NCBI GenBank assembly: GCA_934045905.1 | Contig: OW203762.1 | Span: 16,214,345 to 16,278,344 of the forward strand | Reading direction: 5' to 3' | Length of the DNA: 64,000 nt | From: Leuctra nigra | Taxonomy: Eukaryota; Arthropoda; Insecta; Plecoptera; Leuctridae | Shown here: in pieces, positions 50,568 to 61,266 of the stretch | How positions within the stretch are numbered: the first letter of the stretch is position 1 | Layout of the letters: every line of letters starts with the position of its first letter | Notes under the pieces: generated by a model | The model's input: the letters and a program-made list of their open reading frames with translations, nothing else | Databases searched by the model: none | What the model was told of the DNA's origin: nothing | Made by a program: the position numbers and the translations under genes

Positions 50568-50885
50568 TCCGCCCCAGCCCGTTGCGCAACTGCACCCTGC
50601 GCGCCGCCTCCAACCAGAGCTCCGACGTGCTGGAGGTCGAGTGCGTCGCCGGCTACGACGGCGGCCTCCCTCAACGCTTCACGTTGGAGGCGTTCGAGTC
50701 CCGGACGATGCGACTCCGCCTGAACGTGAGCTCCGAGCTGCCCTTCTTCCGCCTTGACCTCGCCGACCTCCTGCCGGCGCAGACGCCGACGCTCCACATC
50801 GTCCTCTACGCCGGCAACCAGAAGGGCAACAGCGACGTCACGTTGCTCGAGGACATCGCACTTCGAGACGCTGAAAAACGTACGG
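50568..50885 (+). CDS. side-like: Side-family gene, visible exon 7 (FnIII-like domain)
   Basis: Acceptor TGTTGCAG ends at 50567. Donor GGTAACG gives an end at 50885, and a weaker donor ACGTACGG would end the exon six bases earlier in the same phase. Phase 1 both sides (318 nt). The peptide includes RPSPLRNCTLRAASNQSS, VECVAGYDGGLPQRFTLEAF, LHIVLYAGNQKGNSD and LEDIALRDAEKRT (excerpts). CxAGYDGGLPQxFxLEx and Y-xNxKG-S are the membrane-proximal fibronectin-III-like module of Side proteins. NCT, NQS and NVS are possible glycosylation sites. Confidence 0.9.
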
Positions 50886-52205
50886 GTAACGTGTCTTTTA
50901 CATCAAGGTACATTTGCCTCGCAGCGATCTCGATTGCATTTACGAGTTCGAATTGAGTGCAGCTTGTTCGATTCTAAATGAATTTCGCAGTACGAGTAGA
51001 TTGATTTCAAACTTTCCGTTTTTTAGTTTTGCTCTGATTGAATCCGTTTCCGATGGATTTACTCAATTGTGATGAATATTCAATCAGTTAAACAAGATTA
51101 TGTAATTTGCATTCGCGGTGCTTCTCAATAACCATTAAAACTAATGTGAAATTCTTGGAAATCAAATTGCATTTGAATAATTGAAATTTAATTTAATTTC
51201 TTGTCCATCAATTATTAAATAAAGAAAAATCTGAGAGATTTTCATCTGATCATTTTAAAATCACTGACAAAATCATCATACTCTTTTGATAATCGAAGAA
51301 AACATTATGCACTTTAAATAATGATCACCTTCACCCTCGCATTTTCTTTTAACCATTTGTAAAGGAAAATACGTAAGATTCCCCTAATGGCCCTCACCCT
51401 ACACATGCATCACCTATTCATGTGATATGTAAGTTCATATTAGTGTCTTCGCCAAATAACACACATGCACCTCTTCTTTCCATTCACTAGAAGAACCTGT
51501 ACGTTCCACAGAGTTAAAAATATTCACTGCTGGTAGTCCTTTGATAAAACCAAAGATAAAGCTGCGTGATGACACAAGCAAACATTCATTCGAAGTGACT
51601 GGAAGGGTGTGCGGTTGACTTCATTGCCTTTGACAAATGTATTCTTTTGGCGTTCGAGCAACCCGGCACCTCCACCGACGAAATAACATTAGTCTCATCG
51701 AAAATTCGTACAGGGAATCCCTTGACAGAAAACAAAAGTTTTTGTTCTGCTAAATCCCAAGTGAATAGAGAACTTTATCCAAAAATATGTATTTTGACAT
51801 CTGGAATTTTATCGGCATGAAATAAATGGGGCCACGAAACCATTGCAGCATTGCTTGCTTTAGGATAGAAGTGTCCTACCTACATGTTATTCCTGAAAAC
51901 TAACTTTTATGAACAGTTAAGTCATAGAAGAAAGAATACAAATTCTTTATGGTTAAATACAAGGATTTTGAAAATTTTGAAGAGACGGAATGTATCGACA
52001 CAATTTCAACAATTGAATCTTTGTTAAGACTCTACCGATACATTCTACTTCCATACAACATAAAATAGCTTTACAGTGAAAATATGGTAGATTAGTCAGG
52101 GATTATATTACATATATAGAACATTTACATTTAAATATGCTGCGATCTGTTCTTCGGTAGAACTCTGCTTGGTTGTTTGCGTTGGCCCTGAAAAGGGCCG
52201 GTCGC

Positions 52206-52239
52206 GACGTTTCGGATGGCTTGCTCCATCCATCTTCAG
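52206..52239 (-). ncRNA. Second hammerhead-like motif (Penelope type)
   Basis: On the minus strand CTGAAGA is followed by a GGATGG/CCATCC stem with a six-base loop, then GAAAC and GTC. CUGANGA and GAAAC match the hammerhead core. Just downstream GGCCCTTTTCAGGGCC forms another perfect hairpin. The layout is the same as the motif at 781-814, although stem II differs. Confidence 0.45.
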
Positions 52240-53096
52240 GCTCGAAAACATTTACATTTAAAATAAAATGATTACCTATAGTTCTGAATCTGATCAGATC
52301 ATCAGTTCTGATAGTCAGATTTTTATAAAGGCTTTTTTTTATCTTTATTGACCTGCTGACAAGAGTACATTCTGCCCAAATGGGCGTTTTATTTTGCCGT
52401 TTGTTAAACTTGAAAGATTTTTTTTCCACATAAATTTCAGATTTTATAAATATCATTTAAAAATAGTAACGCCCGGAAAATATGAACCACGATTATCATA
52501 TTTTATATTTTATCTTAAAAAATATGCCTACACATTTTTTATTGAACGTCATCTTTTGAATGATGGGAGATAGTTTCGAACACCACGCCATAAAATCCTC
52601 CACAATTTGAGTTCTGCTTTGCATCCGACTTTGAATAATTCTTCCTTCCAACTCTCCAAGAATTAACTGCTTACCAACACGAACATATTATTATTGAGAT
52701 CAATTCCTAGGCCACGGTATTAGCTTCAAACTGCATACATAATCTAACACGCTTCTTCTCTCATGTTCTATTTTCACAGCTCAATAAGTTCGCCGTCTCG
52801 ATTTATGATTATTTTCGTGTCGAGATTCGGACGAGCTGCGACTGGGTGTAGTGTGTGTCGTTAGGTGGCGGTAGAGCGTCTCTGGCAGAGGCTTTTGCTC
52901 TGGCAGAGGCAGCTAATCGACCGGAGCCCCCTCAGAGCTACGGAATCGATAACAAGCGGGTTACTGCCAACGTATAATCCCAGGTGAAAGGAAACGCGAA
53001 ATGTGGAACGAAACGAAACGATTTGAATTTATATGGGGAAGAGTTGAGGTGTTTAAATTTTAGGTGTGTATTTTATTTTTGTACGAATTTGCGCAA

Positions 53097-53890
53097 AAGT
53101 TTGCTTGTAGCGCCAAGCCTTTATACATTGATTTAAGCATTGTAATGATAGTTAAGTGAGAGTGTGCACTGTACGACTTGGCTTGCGTGGAGCGACCGCT
53201 CCACTAGATTAAATTCTACAATGATAGCAAAATATTGAAAGTTTTTTCTCAGACAACGAACATTTTTAATTTATAATATTATAATTAAAATAGTTATACA
53301 TTTCTGCTCTCTAAGATTTATTTTGTTTTAGTAAACTTTAATTAAAACTAGATATAATTAAATATTTTTGTGTACACTACGAAACATTTAAACACAATTA
53401 TTAAATATTTTTACCGATTAACGTTGGTTATGTATGCAATATTCATGCATATAAAATTAGACCCTGATATGAGTAGCACACGAAACGATAAAATTCAACG
53501 CTCTCAATGTTATATATTAACCGAAGTGTACGATATCATAATAGTAGGTAGCGATTGATACACTGTTGCAACATTTTAATTAAATACTCAGAGTGAACTT
53601 TAATTTGTATTTGGACTTATTCTTAGTCTCAGAACATGCAATTAAAGAATTCAATTCTAATTTCATACTCAATTTTAGCTGAGACACAATTTTTATTTTA
53701 ATATTTCCTGTAATGCAATTTAGATGCTTTGCATAAAAGTTTGCTTGTAGCGCCAAGCCTTTTTACATAGAGTCAAGCATTTTAGTGTGTGCACTGACCG
53801 ACTTGGCTTGCGTGGAGGGACCGCTCCACTAGATTAAATTCTACAATGACAGCAAAATATTGAAAGTTTTTTCTCAGACGACAAACATTT
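53097..53890 (+). repeat. Direct duplication carrying a hairpin-TAG end
   Basis: A ~170-bp block (AAGTTTGCTTGTAGCGCCAA ... TTTTTTCTCAGAC) occurs at about 53097-53260 and again at 53738-53880. Each contains GACTTGGCTTGCGTGGAG and the hairpin with CTAGATT; the second copy has one hairpin mismatch. The hairpin is shared with 11822-11885. Confidence 0.65.
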
Positions 53891-55271
53891 TTCATTTATA
53901 AATCCTGTTCCATGAAATGAGTGAAAGTGTTTTAGGGAGCTCGACCGACCTACGAACGAGTTTATATTTACGAACAAGCTTACTCCCTCCGAGTTTCCCA
54001 ACTCTTCAGAAGTCCAACGGACATTATTGTGCAAGAAAATAGCGAACATTCCCTTTTCTTCGACTGCGGTGACCTGTTTTTCCGCTTTTCATGTCATTGG
54101 AGCTACAATTTTGTTCGGAAAAAAAATACACGAAAAAAGAAGAAAACATTACATTGAGTAGAAATCCGGAATATATGTATCCGCCATTTTTCCTTCAGGC
54201 TACAGTGAAGTAAAATCTTTCCGAAAATATCAATACTTTTGGACATTGACCAAATCGATGTTCGACTACTTCTGGTTCAACCATTGTTAGAGTATATTCC
54301 AGGGATAATATGTTGTTGTATTTGTCTAGGTACAATGTTACCTGCTGACGTACAATTTTACCGCAATATGATTTCATGAAGAAGCAAAAAAAATTAAAAG
54401 GGATTGATAAAAAATATGTCAGTTTCATTAACACGATTGATTCAGTTTTGTGAGCGAGTCGGAGAGCTGAAGGGCGACTGGTTCCTTTACCTAGTGCTTT
54501 CAGTTGATATTTAGTAAATTGTGATAGCTTATCTAAGTCTTGTTCTGAAAATGAGCTTTATTCTCTACTTTTTATGCAAACTTATTAACAAAAAAGATGG
54601 ATCATATTTTAAATTGACTCTTTTTGCCACTAATCGAATATGTTATTGAAACTATAAGTAGGTCGGTATAACCAGATTTAATTCCCTTCTGGAAGAAGTT
54701 GCAACCAAACAGTTTATGGATTTTTTAATATCTCAATATTTCAAGTAACTGTGAAACATTACGAACATTCCGAGCAAAGTGAAACAATTTGAATGCATTT
54801 TGGCACAGTTGTTTGTATCTTAGAATGGAAAGAAGCTCTTCGAAACGTCGGCACCGGTTATGTAACACCATTATCAAAACACCAAAGCAATCGACGACTA
54901 TGTCACATAATTTATCACTGATTCCGAAAATCCATTTTCGACAAATATCAGTTCACTCGTGAGTATGCTTTTCTTATTCGAACAAAAATGCGATTTTAAA
55001 ATTAAATAACAAAATTATATCGCAGGACACTCTGCAGTCTTCACGACGCCTCATTCAGAAGGCTGTGATCACGATATCTGTCAAAATGCTGCTATTGGTG
55101 AATAACATTTCGTTTTCACAAGAATATGAACGTATGTGCTCTAATGCAATATTTCTATTGAATTTGATTGAAGACACCGAGGCAAAGATGTTAGAGAGTT
55201 TTAATAATATCTTTGACCGAGGTACGCAACTATTTCTGTTATTACCGCGATTTAATTCGCTTTTACGGAAC

Positions 55272-55533
55272 AGATATGGCTGAGTAGTAACGCTCTGAAC
55301 TTGTATTCCGGAGGCCCGGGTTCGATTCCCGCGGCCGTCCTTCCTGAGTGGGTTTTTTTCGTGGTATTCCCTCAGTCGACAGGCAAATGCTGGGAAGGTA
55401 CCCTACTAATAGGCCACGACCGCCTCCTTCCCACCTTCTATCCTTACCTACTCTTCACCATCATCTCCCAATCATCATCATAATCATTCATCCGTCGCTG
55501 CAGAACAGTGCGACGTTAAGGCCCAGAAAAAAA
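55272..55533 (+). mobile_element. tRNA-derived SINE
   Basis: The head ATATGGCTGAGTAGTAACGC resembles an A box and GGGTTCGATTCCC is a perfect B box at tRNA spacing. The body includes GGCAAATGCTGGGAAGG and TAGGCCACGACC. The tail GACGTTAAGGCCC plus A-run matches insect SINE style. The same family lies at 35795-35960, with a fragment near 61205. Confidence 0.7.
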
Positions 55534-55649
55534 TTCCATATTTTCATAAAAGTGGCGTTGCCATGCGTGCCCATGCTGTCCTATTACCTCAAGATGTGTA
55601 ATATTCGACTGCAACTGTTAGTGTCTTACAACTCTGTGCCTTCTTCTAG

Positions 55650-55843
55650 AATCTGTCGGTGTGGACGGCGTGGGCATGAGCGTGATCCCTCTGGCTGCGC
55701 TTGTAGCGGGCGCATTCGTCACCCTGGTCATCGCCGTGCTGCTCGTGGCAGTGCTGGCGGTGCGCAGGCGGCGCAGTCACCACCATGCGCAGTCGGACCT
55801 CAACTTCACGCAGATCGACCACGATGCGGTCAAACACGGCAAG
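55650..55843 (+). CDS. side-like: Side-family gene, visible exon 8 (transmembrane segment)
   Basis: Acceptor TTCTTCTAG ends at 55649 and donor AAG|GTGGGT begins at 55844. Phase 1 in, phase 0 out (194 nt). A short stalk (SVGVDGVGMS) leads into a hydrophobic span of about 27 residues (VIPLAALVAGAFVTLVIAVL and on), followed by RRRR as a stop-transfer signal. The cytoplasmic side then reads SDLNFTQIDHDAVKHGK. This fixes the topology as type I. The last 23 or so bases are the unit amplified in the array that follows. Confidence 0.9.
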
Positions 55844-57045
55844 GTGGGTACTAACACGATGCGGTCAAACACGGCAAGACAACACGATGCGGTCAAACAC
55901 GGCAAGGTGGGTACTGACAACACGATGCGGTCAAAAACGGCAAGACAACACGGTGCGGTCAAACACGTGGGTACTGACAGACGATGCGGTCAAACACGTG
56001 GAAATGACAGACGATGCGGTCAAACACGGCAAGGTGGTACTGACAACACGGTGCGGCAAACACGACAAGGTGGGTACTGACAACACGATGCGGTCAAACA
56101 CGGCAAGACAACACGATGCGGTCAAACACGGCAAGGTGGGTACTGACAACACGATGCGGTCAAACACGGCAAGACAACACGATGCGGTCAAACACGGTAA
56201 GGTGGGTACTGACAACACGATGCGGTCAAACACGGCAAGACAACACGATGCGGTCAAACACGGCAAGGTGGGTACTGACAACACGATGCGGTCAAACACG
56301 GCAAGACAACACGATGCGGTCAAACACGGCAAGGTGGGTACTGACAACACGATGCGGTCAAACACGGCAAGACAACACGATGCGGTCATCACGGCAAGGT
56401 GGGTACTGACAACACGATGCGGTCAAACACGGCAAGACAACACGATGCGGTCAAACACGGCAAGGTGGGTACTGACAACATGATGCGGTCAAACACGGCA
56501 AGACAACACGATGCGGTCAAACACGGCAAGGTGGGTACTGACAACACGATGCGGTCAAACACGGCAAGACAACACGATGCGGTCATCACGGCAAGGTGGG
56601 TACTGACAACACGATGCGGTCAAACACGGCAAGACAACACGATGCGGTCAAACACGGCAAGGTGGGTACTGGCAACACGATGCGGTCAAACACGGCAAGG
56701 TGGGTACTGGCAACACGATGCGGTCAAACACGGCAAGGTGGGTACTGGCAACACGATGCGGTCAAACACGGCAAGGTGGGTACTGACAACACGATGCGGT
56801 CAAACACGGCAAGGTGGGTACTGGCAACACGATGCGGTCAAACACGGCAAGGTGGGTACTGACAACACGATGCGGTCAAACACGGCAAGGTGGGTACTGG
56901 CAACACGATGCGGTCAAACACGGCAAGGTGGGTACTGACAACACGATGCGGTCAAACACGGCAAGGTGGGTACTGACAACACGATGCGGTCAAACACGTG
57001 GGTATTGACAACACGATGCGGTCAAACACGGCAAGGTGGGTCCTG
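55821..57045 (+). repeat. Exon 8 donor-derived minisatellite, 38-bp and 28-bp units
   Basis: The basic unit is the last exon bases ACGATGCGGTCAAACACGGC plus AAG and the intron start GTGGGTACTGACA (38 bp). A shorter 28-bp unit lacks exactly the 10 bases GTGGGTACTG. From 56134 to 56662 the two alternate with a 66-bp period; from 56662 to 56966 only 38-bp units occur. About two dozen donor-like GTGGGT copies are present. The first unit contains TACTAAC (55849-55855) and later ones TACTGAC, both branch-point-like. Confidence 0.9.
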
Positions 57046-57564
57046 ACGAACATGTTAAAACCTGTTGCACTCAAAGTAAACAGCAACAACTTGGCAACAC
57101 GTAAGACTGTTGCTCTCATTTTGACGAACTGAATTTTGCGTAAAGTTTTATTACTCACTTGCATATAAATGGAAATCATTCATGGTACAACTGTCATTCA
57201 GTAATTTTCTAATTTTAAGGATTGTGTACGAAGTTCTCATAAATATGCAAAGTACCATTTTGTCATATGCAAATATCACAAAAAGGTAAACTGTATTACA
57301 CTGTTATAACCAAGTACAAACTAAACAAAAATTCATATTTGGACACCAAAAACCAATATGGTTGTTTCACCAAAACCTGCTTTCTAACACCAGAAGCTCC
57401 TCATGGAAAATTTGCTGAAAGGCAAGTCACAGCATTCACAGCTGAAAGGCAAGGAAAATCACAGCATTTCAGATATTGCCTTCCGTATCATCAAAATGAT
57501 TAAGATGTCTCATGTAGAGGTTTTAGGTCTTGTAGCGGTTTGACAAGACTATGTTTTCTGCTAG
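57046..57564 (+). other. Remainder of intron 8
   Basis: Ordinary AT-rich sequence from the end of the donor array to the acceptor TTTTCTGCTAG at 57564. A short duplication GCTGAAAGGCAAG occurs near 57414-57452. Nothing else is seen. Confidence 0.7.
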
Positions 57565-57721
57565 GTGCCGCCGTCGGGTCAGCCTCAACGCAAGACTTCA
57601 ATGCTGGAGATAAACCACGGGGAGCACCGCTACGTCGTGTCGTATCAACTCAAATCAGCAGCCGACTGCGCGCAGCCCGCAGCCGACCACCGGCAGCCGG
57701 ACATCCTCAACACTCCAAGAG
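57565..57721 (+). CDS. side-like: Side-family gene, visible exon 9 (cytoplasmic tail)
   Basis: Acceptor TTTTCTGCTAG ends at 57564 and donor GTAAGA begins at 57722. Phase 0 in, phase 1 out (157 nt). The peptide reads VPPSGQPQRKTSMLEI, GEHRYVVSYQLKSAADC and HRQPDILNTPRG (excerpts). A tail with RYVVSYQLK and QPDILN-PR fits the conserved intracellular segment of Side proteins. Reading on past the donor gives only about 15 more codons before TAG at 57766, so the exon is taken to be spliced to a further exon outside the window or not recognised. Confidence 0.85.
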
Positions 57722-58530
57722 GTAAGACACGAGGATGCACGACTGTAGGCGAACACACACGAGGATAGACGAACACTCACGAGACTCCACGAGGATGCAC
57801 GACTGTAGGTGAACTAGGACACACGAGGATAGACGAACAATCACGACACTGCACGAGGATGGACGAACATGCACGAGGATAGACGAGCAATCACGAGATT
57901 GCACGAGGATGGACGAACATGCACGAGGATACACGAGCAATCACGAGATTGCACGAGGATGCACGACTGTAGGTGAACTAGGACACACGAGGATAGACGA
58001 ACAATCACGAGACTGCACGAGGATGGACGAACATGCACAAGGATACACGAGCAATCACGAGATTGCACGAGGATGCACGACTGTAGGTGAACTAGGACAC
58101 ACGAGGATAGACGAACAATCACGAGACTGCACGAGGATGGACGAACATGCACGAGGATACACGAACAATCACGAGATTGCACGAGGGTACACGACTGTAG
58201 GGGAACTAGGACACACGAGGATAGATAGACGAACAATCACGAGACTGCACGAGGATGGACGAACATGCACGAGGATAGACGAGCAATCACGAGATTGCAC
58301 GAGGATGGACGAACATGCACGAGGATACACGAACAATCACGAGATTGCACGAGGGTACACGACTGTAGGGGAACTAGGATACACGAGGATAGACGAACAA
58401 TCACGACACTGCACGAGGATGGACGAACATGCACGAGGATAGACGAGCAATCACGAGATTGCACGAGGATGGACGAACATGCACGAGGATACACGAACAA
58501 TCACGAGAATATAACTTTAGGAGAACTAGG
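57722..58530 (+). repeat. Minisatellite immediately after exon 9 donor
   Basis: It starts six bases after the donor. Submotifs CACGAGGATGCACGA, GAACAATCACGAGA and GACTGTAGGTGAACTAGGA are arranged in a higher-order repeat of about 112-175 bp. It differs from the other arrays in that a copy of the donor is not evident in each unit. Long open frames on both strands here come from the repeat. Confidence 0.85.
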
Positions 58531-58660
58531 ATTCACGAAAATACTCGAAGAACACAAGGATGCACGAGTCGCGCTAGAATGCCACTGTCTTTAATTTTAA
58601 TTTTTTATTGTGTCTCATACAGCAATTTTCTGCACTAATGTCACTCTTTAGGCCGGTCAT

Positions 58661-59098
58661 ATATTTTTTCCCGCCAAAAGTCGTTAGGGAGCGGTTTTAG
58701 AGGTAAATACGAAATATAAATTGCCATATTTGGCAAACGGTTATGAATATCGAAAAAGCAAGAAAGGCAGGACATGTATTGATCCTTAATCTACATTTTC
58801 ATCGCTTACTGTCATAACTTTGCTCCTACTATGTAGTTAGCATTTTGTCGGACTCGAAAACGCTCCGTGTGAGAGAATTGGACGACCAACGGACGAGTGT
58901 TTTCGTGCGCGACTAATGCTGACCACATATTAGGAGCAAAGTTTTAACCGTAAGCAATGAAAATGTAGATAAAGGTTCAATACATGTAATGCTTTTCTTG
59001 CTGTTTCGATATTAATAACCGTTTTCCAAATATGACAATTTATATTTCGTATTTCCCTCTAAAGCCGCTCCAAAACGACTTTTGGCGGGAAAAAATAT
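58661..59098. mobile_element. Foldback MITE with ATATTTTTTCCCGCC ends
   Basis: Arms of about 190 bp start ATATTTTTTCCCGCCAAAAG and are mirrored at 59098. Matching inner blocks include GAAATATAAATTG and GGAGCAAAG. The flanks fit a TA or TATA target site. No coding capacity. Confidence 0.65.
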
Positions 59099-60002
59099 AA
59101 TATGCATACAACAATATGTTCTTGTCTCTGATTTCCAGCTTCTTTTCAAGCCATTTTTATTTAGGTACTCGAAATTTAAAAAAAAATCCGTTCTGAGGTG
59201 ATGAATTTAAGCAATATTGCTTAAATAAAATATTATTCCAAAATATTTTGTATTTACAAAATATTTTGAACTGCTTAAATTAGATAACACAAATTGTACT
59301 ACAAAATACATTAATCTTATCACCCCACAAATCCTCTAACAAGATGTAATACAAATTGACATAATTTGATTGAACGTAGAATTGATGTAATTATAGTTTC
59401 GATATAAGCAAGACGGAATAATGTGTGTGAGTTATGTCAAGTGTTGTTAGGATATCATAGTTGCGTGATGACCATCACTTGATCATTTACATTATTTATA
59501 ACCATACCTCACTATTATTTTTAAATAATTTTACATATCAACAGTACTCAGAAAATAATCCGTTTCCAGGTAAACTGCGTTTGGGTTATTTACCTTGTAT
59601 CGTGAATTTCTAAACATGTTCTCATGACTACAGAATCGAATTTCAAAATACTTCCAACTGTTAGAGCATCCGTATTAAATTCAATTTCAATGAAACTTTT
59701 TTAATATCCTGATATTGACAAACGTACACAATTGTGTGGGTGGAATTTAAGAGTCGCTCCCAGAATGTGTTTGATTCTTGGGAACATTTTCTAAATTTCC
59801 TTTTAACTTTTGAAAAATACAAATACAAAAAGTCATCGTAGCTATTTTATTTTAGTCAAACGAGACAACCTGCAGCATTGTTTGTGATATTGACAGAATT
59901 CTATATTTGTAAATGATATTCAAAGAAATTTCAAAAAATTCTTTGCTGATTGTCTTATTGGCGATTTCCAGAGTCTATTATAGAGCAGCAACTTTCACAA
60001 TT

Positions 60003-60056
60003 CGCATGCAATACGAATGCTCGCTTATCAACGCGTTACACAGAGCGTTTGCCTAG
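60003..60056 (+). mobile_element. Helentron-like 3' terminus fragment
   Basis: GCTCGCTTATCAACGCG, then TTACACAGAGCGTTTGCCTAG ends at 60056 and matches the family 3' end with one change; here it is followed by A rather than T. The 5' part is missing. Confidence 0.5.
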
Positions 60057-60350
60057 ACTACAATTTGGCAACATATGCCTCCAACATATTTCAAGTCAAT
60101 AATCAAAGTATCACTGGATATTGCAAAATCACGAGAATTCCGAAACTCGTTTTGAGGATCCTTTGAAGTTGTTTACTCATTAAACTGAACCATATCGATT
60201 CCATATTGAATGCGTCCCACGCAATATTAATACAGCTCATCGTCGGAGTATTTCCGTTCGTATTTTTGAAATCAGAATGAAAAACTCTAAAGTTATTGTT
60301 GTAAACGTATCAAATTGGTTAAATTAAAAAATACCTGAACTTGTACTTTG

Positions 60351-61181
60351 AATATAAAATAACACAATTTAAAGACTACACTCAAGATTCAATTTTTATT
60401 GAGATATTTTGTTTTTGAGCGAGCGAAGCGAGCGACTCCTTTTGACTTTATGTGACAACCTTTTCTGTTTGCAGAACCCAATGTTTTTGAAATCTATTCA
60501 TTGGTTAAAATTTAAACAAACATCTCCTGATAGGTTGAAAAATGAAAATGGTCTTCGATAATACTGAGCAAACTTATATTTTGCATGGTCATTAAGACCA
60601 ACAATGTCGCTTATTTTACAAATTTTCAGTCCTATCAGTTAAGAACGTATGCACTTATTGACATTTTTAATAGCTGTCAGAGATGAAGTATCGAATTAAC
60701 TGTTTTTCCACTGCCGCATGGATCTGATTAGCTTTAGGAACCACAGTGTTTATAGATGCTATTTACACGTTTCAATGAAAAGTAGATACATTTATAGTGA
60801 CTGAGCGGATAATTTTTCAATGTGCGTTCTGTGCGTTCTGTACGTATTTCCGGTTCGAGAATTTGTACGTACCCGTGCTCGCTCATCAACGCGTTACACT
60901 GAACGTTTTCCTAGTTTACAAATACCTTCATCAGTCAATATTACTTTAAAACTAAAAAACAAACAAGTCTGAGAAATTACAATTCGTTTTTCCTTTGTCT
61001 GAACTCTCACCAGATGGAGCCGCCGTCACTAACTCTGTTAGGCCGAGAAAGACGTCATTGCAAGGTGATATTACTATAAAGTAATATTGACTGATGAAGG
61101 CTTTTGTAAAAAATACGAAATATCTCATTAAAAATTTAATCTTGAGTGTAAAGTCTTTAAATTGTATTATTTTATACTTAT
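60351..61181. mobile_element. Inverted-repeat element interrupted by a Helentron-like insertion
   Basis: The left arm (CAATTTAAAGACT ... TGAGATATTT ... CCTTCATCAGTCAATATTAC) is mirrored by the right arm at about 61062-61181. The left arm is split by copy 8 at 60417-60914. The centre (60985-61055) is one arm of the palindrome seen at 21832. Without the insertion the element is about 330 bp. Confidence 0.65.
60417..60914 (+). mobile_element. Helentron/HINE-like element, copy 8, with readable empty site
   Basis: It begins GAGCGAGCGAAGCGAGCG after a T-run and ends with hairpin and CCTAG before TTT. The uninterrupted opposite arm (61108-61113) gives the same number of positions as the two flanks joined, so the insertion is T|T with no target duplication. 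Confidence 0.75.
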
Positions 61182-61204
61182 ATTCTTCAAGAAAGAAGAA
61201 CTAA

Positions 61205-61255
61205 TTACTAATTGTACTTTGGAGACCCGAGTTCTATTGCCATGGCCGACCTATC
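61205..61255 (+). mobile_element. SINE fragment
   Basis: TTGTACTTTGGAGACCCGAG then TTCTATTGCCATGGCCGACC aligns with the B-box region of the SINE at 55272, with several substitutions. Confidence 0.5.
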
Positions 61256-61266
61256 ATGTGTCATTA

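Larger units (their letters stand above)
50886..55649 (+). other. Intron 7 of the Side-family gene
   Basis: A 4.8 kb phase 1 intron. It holds a hammerhead-like motif (52206-52239), a 640-bp spaced direct duplication (53097-53890) and a SINE (55272-55533). 50900-52130, 52460-53090 and 53900-55260 show nothing else. Confidence 0.72.

Noticed and set aside
55272..55345. tRNA gene
   Set aside because: A and B boxes are present, but the arms do not pair as a tRNA, and the sequence continues into a SINE body and tail found elsewhere in the window.
55785..56938. Long overlapping open frames on both strands
   Set aside because: They are produced by the exon 8 donor array. Only the exon part up to 55843 is supported, plus a possible 21-codon extension.
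57841..58594. Open frames on both strands after exon 9
   Set aside because: These are repeat-driven frames inside the array with low-complexity translation.
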